Source: Bacillota bacterium (GTDB lineage Bacteria > Bacillota > Bacilli > Paenibacillales > Paenibacillaceae). From it: a DNA stretch of 17,113 nucleotides. The DNA lies in contig JAEZCJ010000138.1 in NCBI GenBank assembly GCA_023433615.1, positions 1 through 17,113 of the forward strand, in the 5' to 3' direction. Within the stretch, counting starts at the first letter, position 1. Every line of letters begins with the position of its first letter. The notes under the pieces are model-generated. The model made no database searches. It saw nothing but the letters and a program-made list of their open reading frames with translations, and had not been told where the DNA came from. The position numbers and the translations under genes are program-made. Positions 8,560 to 16,145 of this stretch are shown piece by piece.

Positions 8560-8589
8560 ATTTTAACATTGCAAGGGGGCTTAATACAA
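8560..8589 (-). promoter_or_regulatory. Candidate sigma-A promoter for the beta-flower gene
   Basis: On the minus strand TTGTAT (8589-8584) and TAAAAT (8565-8560) are separated by 18 bases, about 40 bases ahead of the start codon. It matches the -35 in four of six and the -10 in five of six positions. The region is clearly AT-richer than its surroundings. Confidence 0.4.
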
Positions 8590-8675
8590 GGACTATTTTC
8601 TCATGTGAAATCGATATAATTCGACAAACAAGAGGTACAACGAACCAAAGGTGTAGAAAAATGTCGAAATCGGAT

Positions 8676-8888
8676 TCAATGACGCTGCTCGAAAAATTCA
8701 CAGCGTGCGCGCGGGTGATAATGGAGCTCGCTTACGCCGGACTGGATGACGACCGTGTCATCGTCGAACCGGGTGATCGTTCCTCCCGAGCTCACGACCA
8801 AGTCGTCTTGAAACACGCGGATCACCCGATGCCGATCCATCGCTTCCTGAAAATCAGCGTCCGTTAATAGCCGCCTGTTGTTCGCCAT
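8676..8888 (-). CDS. Small hypothetical protein, 70 residues
   Basis: Starts at ATG 8888 with GGAAGGA about 11 bases upstream on the minus strand. I do not recognise a family. The sequence has a short helical N-terminus (MANNRRLLTDADFQEAMDRH) and then looks like an all-beta segment: RVIRVFQDDLVVSSGG, TITRFDDDTVVIQSGV and SELHYHPRARCEFFEQ. The single cysteine (C63) sits beside two histidines (H56 and H58 in LHYHPRARCEF), but there is no convincing metal site. No signal peptide or membrane helix is present. It is divergent from the LacI-type gene across a 183-bp intergenic region and 154 bp upstream of the beta-flower gene. Reality as a gene rests on the ribosome binding site, a promoter-like sequence and a regular hydrophobic pattern. 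Confidence 0.55.
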   Translation of the reverse strand: MANNRRLLTDADFQEAMDRHRVIRVFQDDLVVSSGGTITRFDDDTVVIQSGVSELHYHPRARCEFFEQRH

Positions 8889-8957
8889 AGGGATGCATTC
8901 CTTCCGGTATGTGATCGGTTAGCCGGTACGACTACGGTACCTTCGCCAACCTTAACC

Positions 8958-8963
8958 ATTGTA
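8958..8963 (-). promoter_or_regulatory. Candidate -10 box for the 70-residue protein gene
   Basis: TACAAT on the minus strand, about 70 bases before the start codon. The best-placed -35 (TAGAAG, 17 bases away) matches only three of six positions, so this is a weak call. Confidence 0.3.
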
Positions 8964-9013
8964 CCTTGAAGCGCACTCGACTTCTACATGCGAGCGAGCG
9001 ATTGCGATTGTCG

Positions 9014-9042
9014 CTGACGCAGGCGTAGGTACATGCTATAAT
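9014..9042 (+). promoter_or_regulatory. Extended -10 promoter for the LacI-type gene
   Basis: TATAAT at 9037-9042 is a perfect -10 and is preceded by TG at 9034-9035, giving an extended -10 (TGCTATAAT). CTGACG at 9014-9019 is a four-of-six -35 at 17-base spacing. The start codon at 9072 follows about 23 bases after the expected transcription start, with GGAGAG as ribosome binding site. Confidence 0.7.
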
Positions 9043-9071
9043 ACAGAGAATATGTAGGTTGGAGAGAGAAT

Positions 9072-10139
9072 ATGGCGAAGAAAATCACGATGCAGCAAAT
9101 TGCGGATTACCTGGGCGTCTCCAAGTTCGTCGTGTCCAAGGCATTATCGGGCAAGGGAGGCGTAAGCGGCACTACCAAAGAACGCGTCATTCATGCCGCC
9201 TCGCAGCTGGGCTATTTTGCGCAAAATAATTCTTATGTACGTAACAATTCGTCCGAGGCGGCGCAGACGGCGGCCGCGCAGAAGCAGACGGTGCTCGTCT
9301 TGATGCCGAATATCCGCTTCCAGACCAAGGAATCGCTGTATTGGGGGCGAATTCTGGACGGGATCTCGGCACGGCTGGAGGAGAAAGGGTTCGGCATGAT
9401 GATCATCTCGGAGCAGAGCATCGACCAGATCGCGTCCGTGTTCAATCCGCGCGGCATCGCGGGCCTGATCGGGGTAGGCGAAATCTCGACCTCCCTGCTG
9501 CTTGAAGTGCATCGCATCGGATTGCCGATGGTCCTGGTCGATCATGAGGACCCCCTGATTCCGACGGATACCGTGTTCGTCAACAATTACGATTGCATGT
9601 ACCGGCTGACGAAGCATCTCGTCGGGATCGGGCATCGCGAGATCAGCTTCTTAGGCGGGGTGCGTTACTCCCGCAGCTTCATGGACCGCTGGACAGGGTT
9701 CCGGAGCGCGCTCGAGGAGAGCGGGCACTACTCGTCCTCCATTCACCTGACCGACCTGGAGGGATTCGCCGATTTCGAGGAGCAGATCAAGGCTTGGCTG
9801 CAAGGGCTGAAGAAGTTGAAGAACCAGCCGCTGCCGACCGCTGTCGTATGCGCGAACGATAACATCGCGCTCGGCGCCATTGCCGCGTTCCGCGACTTAG
9901 GATTATCGGTGCCTGACGAGATCTCGGTTACCGGTTTCGATAATATCGAGGACGCGTACCGGATGCGCCCAGCACTAACGACTGTGCATGTGCCGAAGGA
10001 AGCGCTCGGCCGGCGAGCGGTGGACAAGCTGTTCGAACGGAGCGCACGCAGCCTGGACCCGCTGGAGAAAATATTGATTGCAGGCGAGCTCATCTTCCGC
10101 GACTCGATCGTCGAAGTCGAGGGGCACACCTACGCCTGA
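9072..10139 (+). CDS. LacI family transcriptional regulator
   Basis: 355 residues from ATG 9072. The N-terminal helix-turn-helix (about 4-50) reads ITMQQIADYLGVSKFVVSKALSG, then GVSGTTKERVIHAASQLGYF. Residues about 71-345 form the periplasmic-binding-protein-like effector domain, with VCANDNIALGAIAAFRDLG, VPDEISVTGFDNIEDAYRMRPALTTVHVP and LGRRAVDKLFER. The linker at 50-70 (Asn-, Ser- and Ala-rich) has no leucine, whereas a classical LacI hinge helix inserts one into the minor groove. The gene is monocistronic, with its own promoter and terminator, and lies between the xylan hydrolase genes and the importer operon. It probably represses part of this locus, but no matching palindromic operator was found. 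Confidence 0.92.
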   Translation: MAKKITMQQIADYLGVSKFVVSKALSGKGGVSGTTKERVIHAASQLGYFAQNNSYVRNNSSEAAQTAAAQKQTVLVLMPNIRFQTKESLYWGRILDGISARLEEKGFGMMIISEQSIDQIASVFNPRGIAGLIGVGEISTSLLLEVHRIGLPMVLVDHEDPLIPTDTVFVNNYDCMYRLTKHLVGIGHREISFLGGVRYSRSFMDRWTGFRSALEESGHYSSSIHLTDLEGFADFEEQIKAWLQGLKKLKNQPLPTAVVCANDNIALGAIAAFRDLGLSVPDEISVTGFDNIEDAYRMRPALTTVHVPKEALGRRAVDKLFERSARSLDPLEKILIAGELIFRDSIVEVEGHTYA

Positions 10140-10148
10140 TCGTTAACG

Positions 10149-10180
10149 AGAGCCTTCGCCCGCATTGCGGCGAAGGCTCT
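10149..10180 (+). terminator. Hairpin terminator after the LacI-type gene
   Basis: A perfect 12-bp inverted repeat, AGAGCCTTCGCC with GGCGAAGGCTCT, around an 8-base loop, starting 9 bases after the stop codon. The following T run is short (TTGCT). Confidence 0.75.
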
Positions 10181-10202
10181 TGCTATGCAGGGACGCCATT
10201 CA

Positions 10203-10231
10203 TTGCCAATCTGCGGGTGCCGAAGTAGAAT
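10203..10231 (+). promoter_or_regulatory. Sigma-A promoter for the two-component operon
   Basis: TTGCCA (10203-10208) and TAGAAT (10226-10231) are spaced 17 bases apart, and each matches the consensus in five of six positions. The transcription start would be near 10238, 39 bases before the chosen start codon of the sensor kinase. This suggests constitutive basal expression of the sensory system. Confidence 0.7.
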
Positions 10232-10276
10232 GGGTGATACGACATTAGCATGCTAGGCATGGGGGAGACGGACGCA

Positions 10277-12127
10277 ATGGACAAGTGGAATCTCGCGATA
10301 CGGTTTCGCGATATGCCGATGGAACGCAAGCTCATCTTTATCTTCCTCTTCCTGATCATTCTGCCGATTTCCTCGCTTTCATACTTCTCGTTCGACCGTT
10401 ATTCGCAGTCGATTAAAGACAACACGACTGCCTACGTGGCGGAATTGGCGCGCAAGATGATCAGCAGCCTGGACGAGTACATCGCCGATATGAAGCGGCT
10501 GTCCGCCGTCCCAGGCGCAGTCGAGGAGATTCGCGAGAGCTTGCGATCGGCCAATGAATATTATGAGAGCGCCGTGCTTCCGCAAGGCGGCGATGCTTAT
10601 ATTCTGCCGCAGAACCAAGGCGCGGCGCTGGCCATTCAGAAGCAGGTAGAGGAAAGCATCTACTTCTTGAACAGCGTCAAGGAAGGGGCAAGCTCCATCT
10701 ACCTGTTCGATCGTTTCGGCAACGGCTATTATCGCATTCAGGTCGGCGGCGTGCGTTCGGACATCCTGTCCACCTATGACAAGTGGAAAGCCGTAGCGCG
10801 CGGGGCGGGCGGCAATGCCGCGCTCGTGAGTACGCAGGAATTCACGAATGATTTTAACAACAAGCGCTACGTCTTCACGGTTGTTCGCGAAATCTATTCG
10901 CCTACGCTGCAATTTCTAGGCATGATCGCGGTCGATGCGAATATCTCCGTCATCGAGCGCTACGTACAGGACTTGGACAAGGTGACCGGGGGCGAGACGT
11001 TAATACTCGATGAGAATGACCATGTCATCTTCGATAGTCGCAAGCAATATCTCGCGCAGGACAAGTCCGACGATCCGCTCGTCAGGAAGACCAAGCTCAC
11101 GAAGGGGAGCTTCTATCATACTGACGAACAAGGGGAGAGAATCGTCATCTACGACCGCTCCGCAAGCACCGGCTGGAAGGTCGTCATAGCCGTGCCTGTC
11201 GAGCACTTGACCGCGGACGCCGCGCGCAATCGGAACTTCACGCTATTCTCGGCGCTAGGGATTATGGGCTTCGCGCTCATCATGTCGATCATCTTGTCCT
11301 TCGCCATCACGCGGCCGCTGCGCTCGCTCATGCAGCTCATGAAGCATGTCCAGACCGGCAATCTGGATGTCGTCTTCCCCGTCCGGCGGCGGGACGAAGT
11401 GGGGCTGCTCGGGTTTCACTTCAACCGCATGATCGGCCGCGTGCGCGATCTGATCAACGACAACTATCATATGCAGCTGCGGCGCAAGGAAGCGGAGCTG
11501 CTCGCGCTCCAGAGCCAGATCAACCCGCATTTTCTCCATAATACGCTGGAATCGATTCGGATGACGGCCGAGGTGGACGACAATCCGGAAGTGGCGGACA
11601 TGATTCACCTGCTGGGCAAATTGCTTCGCTACAGCGTGAATACGAGAGGGGAGCTCGTGCAGCTGCATGATGAACTCGCGCATCTGGACACGTTCATGCG
11701 CATCATCGAATACCGGTATCCGAACCGGTTCCGGATGGTGCTGAGCGGCGACTATGAGGCGATTCGTTCGCTGCGGGTCGTGAAGCTCATCTTTCAGCCG
11801 ATCGTGGAGAATGCTGTTCTATACGGAGTGGACGAACGGCTCGAAGGCATGATGACGATTACGATCGCGTATGAACGGCATGCGGACCATATCGCGTTCC
11901 GGATTCGGGACGACGGCGCGGGGATCGATGCCGGCATATTGAAGCGGCTGCAGGATTCCATGGACACGCCGCCGGGTGCCGGAGATCGCATGAGAGGGAG
12001 CGGGATCGGCCTGCGGAACGTGAATGAACGGATTCGACTGTTCTACGGCGAGCAGTACGGCATCGAAATCATGAGCACTGCCGGCCAGGGCACGGAGGTC
12101 GTCATTCACGTGCCATATCGAGAGTAG
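10277..12127 (+). CDS. YesM-type sensor histidine kinase
   Basis: 616 residues from ATG 10277, chosen because GGGGGAG at 10261-10267 lies nine bases upstream; in-frame ATGs at 10250 and 10259 lack such a site. A short N-terminal part leads to TM1 (about 18-38), then an extracellular sensor of about 280 residues (probable double-Cache fold), TM2 (about 320-343) and a HAMP linker (ITRPLRSLMQLMKHV). The His_kinase domain has LQSQINPHFLHNTLESIRM with phospho-acceptor H418. The HATPase_c domain has the N box FQPIVENAV (N512), then DDGAGID and GSGIGLRNVNERI. This is the class called XynD or YesM, which detects oligosaccharides or a loaded binding protein outside the cell and phosphorylates the AraC-type regulator encoded 20 bases downstream. 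Its position before a sugar importer supports a xylo-oligosaccharide signal (inference). Confidence 0.93.
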   Translation: MDKWNLAIRFRDMPMERKLIFIFLFLIILPISSLSYFSFDRYSQSIKDNTTAYVAELARKMISSLDEYIADMKRLSAVPGAVEEIRESLRSANEYYESAVLPQGGDAYILPQNQGAALAIQKQVEESIYFLNSVKEGASSIYLFDRFGNGYYRIQVGGVRSDILSTYDKWKAVARGAGGNAALVSTQEFTNDFNNKRYVFTVVREIYSPTLQFLGMIAVDANISVIERYVQDLDKVTGGETLILDENDHVIFDSRKQYLAQDKSDDPLVRKTKLTKGSFYHTDEQGERIVIYDRSASTGWKVVIAVPVEHLTADAARNRNFTLFSALGIMGFALIMSIILSFAITRPLRSLMQLMKHVQTGNLDVVFPVRRRDEVGLLGFHFNRMIGRVRDLINDNYHMQLRRKEAELLALQSQINPHFLHNTLESIRMTAEVDDNPEVADMIHLLGKLLRYSVNTRGELVQLHDELAHLDTFMRIIEYRYPNRFRMVLSGDYEAIRSLRVVKLIFQPIVENAVLYGVDERLEGMMTITIAYERHADHIAFRIRDDGAGIDAGILKRLQDSMDTPPGAGDRMRGSGIGLRNVNERIRLFYGEQYGIEIMSTAGQGTEVVIHVPYRE

Positions 12128-12147
12128 AGGAAGAGGAGGGCTTCGTT

Positions 12148-13653
12148 ATGCTGCGAATCGCGATAGCGGACGATGAAGAGAGGATCCGTCTTGGCCTTGC
12201 CAAGCTGATCCGATCGGCATCGTCTGAATATAGGGTAGAAGGGATCTATTCGAACGGAGCCGAACTGCTTCGACATGTGGAGCAGCACGGCGCGGACCTG
12301 GTTCTGACCGACATCCGCATGCCGGTCATGAACGGCTTGGAATTCGCCGAGAAATTGCAAAGCGCGCATCCTGGCGTCCGTTGCGTGATCATTAGCGGCT
12401 ACCATGATTTTGAGTATGCGCGTGCTGCCTTGCGATACAAGGTGTCGGACTATCTGATCAAGCCCGTAGACAAGGCGGAGCTCTATCGGCTTCTGCATGA
12501 ATTGGATGCGGCGATTAACGGCGAGCGGCAGCGACTGCTGCAGGAACGGCGCCGAAAGCTGGAACTGTTGTTATCCGGCGGAGAATGGTTGGAGCAAGCA
12601 GCGGAGATTCAATGGGACACGGATGCGGTATGGTACGCGATTCGTTCGGACCGGCCGATCGAGCTCGAGGTCGTCGAGGCTGCGCTGCAAGAGGAGACCG
12701 TTCCGTATGTCGGCGCGGTACGTATTCGCGACGGCCTCTATGGGTTGCTCGTGAAGGTCGAGGGGACAGATCCGCTGGTAGCCCGCTCGGAGTCGATCGG
12801 TTCCCTGCTGCTGCATCGACTGTCGAGAGAGGCCTCCGTGTCGATCGGAGTCTCGATGCCCTTTCGCGGGGATCATCGCGTCAAAGCGGCGTTCGAGGAA
12901 GCGGAGGCAGCCGCGCGGCGCGCGATGTACCGCTTCGAGAACGCTGCGCTTATCTTAAGCGGCTCACCCGCCTCCCGATCAGCGCAGCAATTGCCGGATA
13001 AGATCGGCATGAAGGATAAAGAGCCCGCGCTCGTTCGAGCGCTCCAGATCTTGGACATGGAACAGCTGGAGCAATGGATCGCGGACTTGTTCCAGACATT
13101 CCGGAGAGCAGAGGAGCCGTTCGACACCATGCTGGAGATATTGGATCGGGTGCTGTATCTGGCCAAGCGGGAAATTCATGAGTTCGCGGAACTGGCCGAG
13201 GAGTCATTCGGGACCGAGCAGGCTTGGAAACATAAGCTTGCCGATACTTATAAGTTCGAGCCGATGTCGCGTTGGTACGCCGAACGATTCATTGGCGTGC
13301 TCAGGCAGGTGAGGGAAGGTCGGCGCGGGAGCGTAAAGGCGGTCGAAGACGTCAAGTTATGGCTGTCGAAGTCGTATAAAGAGGAATTGGACTTGGGCAA
13401 GCTAGCAGAGCAGGTATATCTTACCCCAAGTTACTTAAGCAAGCTCTTCAAGCAGGAAACCGGCATGACGATTACGGATTACGCGATCAAGATCCGGATC
13501 GAGGAAGCGAAGGAGCTGCTGCGAAGCCGCCATGACCTGAAGACGTATGAGGTCGGCGAAAGCGTAGGCTATCCGGATTCCGCCTATTTCGCGAAAATAT
13601 TCAAAAAGACGGTCGGATTAACGCCGAATGAGTACCGGAACCTTGTCAGATAG
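12148..13653 (+). CDS. YesN-type response regulator (REC + AraC)
   Basis: 501 residues from ATG 12148, behind the strong site GAGGAGGG. The receiver domain (1-120) has acidic residues D8/D9, phospho-acceptor D55 in LVLTDIRMPVMNG, and K105 in DYLIKPVDKAE. A long middle part (about 130-390), with a degenerate GGDEF-like stretch (SIGVSMPFRGDHRVKAAFEEAE), is typical of YesN proteins. The C-terminal AraC domain (about 400-499) shows LDLGKLAEQVYLTPSYLSKLFK, YEVGESVGYPDSAYFAKIFK and GLTPNEYR. It is co-transcribed with the kinase and presumably activates the importer promoter 100-180 bases downstream, where short repeats are seen. No hairpin terminator with a T run follows, so some read-through is possible. 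Confidence 0.94.
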   Translation: MLRIAIADDEERIRLGLAKLIRSASSEYRVEGIYSNGAELLRHVEQHGADLVLTDIRMPVMNGLEFAEKLQSAHPGVRCVIISGYHDFEYARAALRYKVSDYLIKPVDKAELYRLLHELDAAINGERQRLLQERRRKLELLLSGGEWLEQAAEIQWDTDAVWYAIRSDRPIELEVVEAALQEETVPYVGAVRIRDGLYGLLVKVEGTDPLVARSESIGSLLLHRLSREASVSIGVSMPFRGDHRVKAAFEEAEAAARRAMYRFENAALILSGSPASRSAQQLPDKIGMKDKEPALVRALQILDMEQLEQWIADLFQTFRRAEEPFDTMLEILDRVLYLAKREIHEFAELAEESFGTEQAWKHKLADTYKFEPMSRWYAERFIGVLRQVREGRRGSVKAVEDVKLWLSKSYKEELDLGKLAEQVYLTPSYLSKLFKQETGMTITDYAIKIRIEEAKELLRSRHDLKTYEVGESVGYPDSAYFAKIFKKTVGLTPNEYRNLVR

Positions 13654-13672
13654 CGAAGCAAGCTGTATGATT

Positions 13673-13700
13673 TGTTAGTGCAGAATGTTAGTTTTGTTAG
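13673..13700 (+). repeat. Three TGTTAG direct repeats upstream of the importer promoter
   Basis: TGTTAG occurs at 13673-13678, 13686-13691 and 13695-13700, with start-to-start distances of 13 and 9 bases, in an AT-rich non-coding stretch. AraC-type response regulators bind direct repeats upstream of the -35 region, so this is a candidate binding site for the YesN-type regulator encoded just before it. The repeat is short and the function is inferred. Confidence 0.4.
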
Positions 13701-13734
13701 GATAACTGAAGACAACAAAAACAAACACACTGCA

Positions 13735-13763
13735 TTCTTCTTCAGGCCTCTATTTTCTATAAT
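13735..13763 (+). promoter_or_regulatory. Promoter of the ABC importer operon, weak -35
   Basis: TATAAT at 13758-13763 is a perfect -10. The hexamer 17 bases upstream (TTCTTC, 13735-13740) is a poor -35, a combination typical of activator-dependent promoters. Transcription would start near 13770, about 60 bases before the start codon. Confidence 0.55.
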
Positions 13764-13768
13764 AAGGC

Positions 13769-13782
13769 TGTAAGCGATTTCA
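13769..13782 (+). promoter_or_regulatory. cre box (CcpA operator)
   Basis: TGTAAGCGATTTCA agrees at every defined position with the Bacillus cre consensus TGWAANCGNTNWCA. It begins six bases after the -10 box, so it covers the transcription start; CcpA bound there would block initiation. This points to carbon catabolite repression of the importer. Confidence 0.75.
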
Positions 13783-13831
13783 CCTTACGTGTCATAGCTT
13801 GCACAAAATATCACTAGGGGGAACTAAGCGC

Positions 13832-15148
13832 ATGAAGAAAAATGTCACATCGCTTCTGGCCTTGTTCATGGCATTGACGCTTGTTCTGGCTGCTTGCGGC
13901 GGGAACAACAATGGCAATAAGAACGAAGGCAACACGGGGACGAAAGAACCGGCTGCGAGCAATGGCGAACAACCGGCAGCATCGCTGTCCGGGGAACTCG
14001 TATTCGCCACGCATCGTACCGATCTGGTCGACAACGGCACGTACGACAAGTACGTGAAGAAATTCCAAGAGACGTATCCGGACGTGAAGGTGACTTATGC
14101 GCCTTACACGAACTACGAGCAAGATATCCGCGTGAAGCTGACGGCCGGCGATGCCGGCGACGTGCTCATGATTCCGGGCAACATCGCGAATGCCGATCTG
14201 GGCGACTTCTTCGCGCCGCTCGACGAACTGGGCATCTTCGATCAAGTTCGCTTCCCTGAGCATAAAGCGTTCGAAGGCAAGCATTACGGCGTCGCGACGG
14301 GCGCATCTACGAACGGGATCGTATACAACAAAAAAGCGTTCGAGGCTGCAGGCATCTCGGCGATTCCGAAGACGCTCGACGAGTTCTACGCAGCAGCGCA
14401 GAAGCTGAAGGATGCGGGCATCGTTCCGATCTACATCAACTACGGCGCGCAATGGCCGATGAGCCAGTGGGGCCGTAACTCGCTGTCGCACTTCTCCGGC
14501 GACATCAACTTCGAGAACGACATGGTGAAGGACGAAGCGCCTTTCAAAATGGATAATGCTTGGGGCACAGGCCTGACGATCGTGCGCACGCTGATCGAGA
14601 AGGGCTATGTCGAGCCGGATCTAGCAACGAACAACTGGGAAGTATCCAAGGTCGAGATCGGTACGGCCAAAGCAGGCATGTACTTCCTCGGCAACTGGGT
14701 TATTAATCAGATCATCGAGCAGGGCGGTGCTGCTCCGGAAGATATCGGGTTCTTCCCGTTCCCGACGGACAACAGCGGCACGGCTAACGCACCGCTCGGC
14801 CCTGACTACTTCATGGGCGTAAGCTCCACGAGCAAGAATCTGGATGCTGCTAAGGCATTCTTGAAGTTCATGATCATGGATTCCGGTTATGACGCCGACG
14901 CAGGCTTCATTCCGATCAACAAGAACAACGAGCCTACGCTTCCGCAAATGGCAGAATTCATGGGCCACAATCCGAATCTGCTCGAAGGGATCCCGACGGT
15001 ATCGGAATTCAACGAAATCGCGAACAAAGCGCAAATTCCGTTCACGGGTGAAGAAGTGCAGCAAATGGCGGTAGCGAAAGACCTGCAAGCCGAATTCGAT
15101 AAGCTGAATGCCAAATGGGCAGCTGCGAAAAAAGAGCTGGGCTACTAA
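13832..15148 (+). CDS. ABC transporter substrate-binding lipoprotein (sugar, family 1)
   Basis: 438 residues from ATG 13832, with AGGGGGA upstream; a longer in-frame start at 13799 (TTG) would place a charged stretch before the signal peptide and is less likely. MKKNVTSLLALFMALTLVLAAC is a lipoprotein signal with lipobox LAAC, giving mature C22, followed by an Asn/Gly-rich linker. The rest is a family 1 extracellular solute-binding fold: LVFATHRTDLVDNGTYDKYV, FQETYPDVKV and YGVATGASTNGIVYNKKAFE, with many aromatic residues such as YGAQWPMSQWGRN. It is anchored outside the membrane and delivers oligosaccharides to the two permeases encoded downstream. Xylo-oligosaccharides are the likely cargo from context (compare XynE), not from a residue signature. 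Confidence 0.93.
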   Translation: MKKNVTSLLALFMALTLVLAACGGNNNGNKNEGNTGTKEPAASNGEQPAASLSGELVFATHRTDLVDNGTYDKYVKKFQETYPDVKVTYAPYTNYEQDIRVKLTAGDAGDVLMIPGNIANADLGDFFAPLDELGIFDQVRFPEHKAFEGKHYGVATGASTNGIVYNKKAFEAAGISAIPKTLDEFYAAAQKLKDAGIVPIYINYGAQWPMSQWGRNSLSHFSGDINFENDMVKDEAPFKMDNAWGTGLTIVRTLIEKGYVEPDLATNNWEVSKVEIGTAKAGMYFLGNWVINQIIEQGGAAPEDIGFFPFPTDNSGTANAPLGPDYFMGVSSTSKNLDAAKAFLKFMIMDSGYDADAGFIPINKNNEPTLPQMAEFMGHNPNLLEGIPTVSEFNEIANKAQIPFTGEEVQQMAVAKDLQAEFDKLNAKWAAAKKELGY

Positions 15149-15179
15149 ATCGACAGTACGTTAATCGATGACTGAAATT

Positions 15180-15241
15180 GGGGCTGTCCGACAAGCTTGA
15201 GCATGCATGGCATGCTCGGCTGCGGCGGCCTCAACCTTTTG
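15180..15241. repeat. Mini-element with hairpin between binding-protein and permease genes
   Basis: The stretch 15180-15200 starts GGGGCTGTCC and matches 18 of 21 bases with 16989-17009 at the right end of the window. At 15231-15241 TCAACCTTTTG is the exact reverse complement of 16999-17009. Between them is a perfect 8-bp hairpin, GAGCATGC (15199-15206) and GCATGCTC (15210-15217), with loop ATG. The combination looks like a decayed miniature of an inverted-repeat element. Wherever it came from, the hairpin lies between the lipoprotein gene and the permease genes and could stabilise the upstream mRNA or reduce read-through. Confidence 0.5.
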
Positions 15242-15268
15242 AATATGGCAAAGGAGGCGCGGCATGCG

Positions 15269-16141
15269 ATGAATATCAGTTACAAAGCCCAGCGCAGGAT
15301 CGTAATCGTTACGTTCCTGACCTTGCCTTTGGTTCTCTTGCTGCTGTTTACTTACTACCCGGCGCTCATGCTGGTCTATTACAGCTTCACGGATTGGGAC
15401 GGCTTCGGCTTTAAGAACATCGATTACGTCGGTTTCGACAATTATAAAGACATCTTCACGAACCCTGAATATTTTCAGATTCTGCGCAACAACGCTTACT
15501 ACTTCATTGGCGGCTTGGTGCAGACGGCACTGGCGCTGCTGTTCGCCGTCATTCTGAATACGAAGCTGCGCGGCCGCAATCTGTTCCGCGTGGTGCTGTT
15601 CTTGCCGTACATCCTGCACAGCGTCGCGATCGCGATCATGTTCCAGACAGTCTATCACTCCACCTACGGTTCGCTTAATCTTCTGCTTGAGAAGCTTGGG
15701 CTCGAATCGTTGAAGCAGCTATGGCTTGGCAATCCTGCGATTAACGATTGGTCGCTGGCATTCGTGTCGATGTGGATGTACTTGGGCTATAACATGGTCA
15801 TCTTCCTTGGCTCGCTGCAATCGATCTCGGACGATTGGTACGAGGCGGCCCGCATCGACGGGGCGAACGCTTGGCAGCAATTCTGGCACATTACGATGCC
15901 GAGCATCAAGAGCGTCCTGAACCTCATGCTCATCCTTACGCTCAGCGGAGCTCTACAATCGTTCGTCGTGCCGTACATTATGACGCTAGGCGCGAATGAT
16001 ACGTCGACATTCCTGATGAAGACGCTTGATGTGGCGTTCAAGTTCAATCAATTCGGACTCGCATCGGCGCTCGCCGTCGTGCTGCTGCTCATGGTTGCGA
16101 TCGTCGTCGGCCTGCAGCGCGTCGTGTTGAAGGAGGATTAA
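15269..16141 (+). CDS. ABC sugar transporter permease (MalF/LplB-like, CUT1)
   Basis: 290 residues from ATG 15269, chosen for AAGGAGG at 15251-15257. An open extension back to TTG 15197 runs through the hairpin and encodes no family-like sequence. Six membrane helices are visible: about 11-38, 75-97, 108-130, 162-182, 215-236 and 263-283. The cytoplasmic EAA loop that contacts the ATPase reads YEAARIDGANAWQQFWHITMP (residues 191-211). It pairs with the permease encoded four bases downstream and the lipoprotein upstream to form a carbohydrate importer. In family terms it corresponds to XynF-type subunits, with substrate inferred from context only. Confidence 0.93.
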   Translation: MNISYKAQRRIVIVTFLTLPLVLLLLFTYYPALMLVYYSFTDWDGFGFKNIDYVGFDNYKDIFTNPEYFQILRNNAYYFIGGLVQTALALLFAVILNTKLRGRNLFRVVLFLPYILHSVAIAIMFQTVYHSTYGSLNLLLEKLGLESLKQLWLGNPAINDWSLAFVSMWMYLGYNMVIFLGSLQSISDDWYEAARIDGANAWQQFWHITMPSIKSVLNLMLILTLSGALQSFVVPYIMTLGANDTSTFLMKTLDVAFKFNQFGLASALAVVLLLMVAIVVGLQRVVLKED

Positions 16142-16145
16142 GACG

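Noticed and set aside
13691..13716. GTTTTGTT / AACAAAAAC as a terminator after the response regulator
   Set aside because: The stem is AT-only, imperfect and has no following T run; it fits a regulatory region better.
15197..15268. Longer N-terminus for the first permease from TTG 15197
   Set aside because: It would translate through the hairpin and element-like sequence, has no ribosome binding site, and the added residues do not resemble permease N-termini; ATG 15269 has AAGGAGG.
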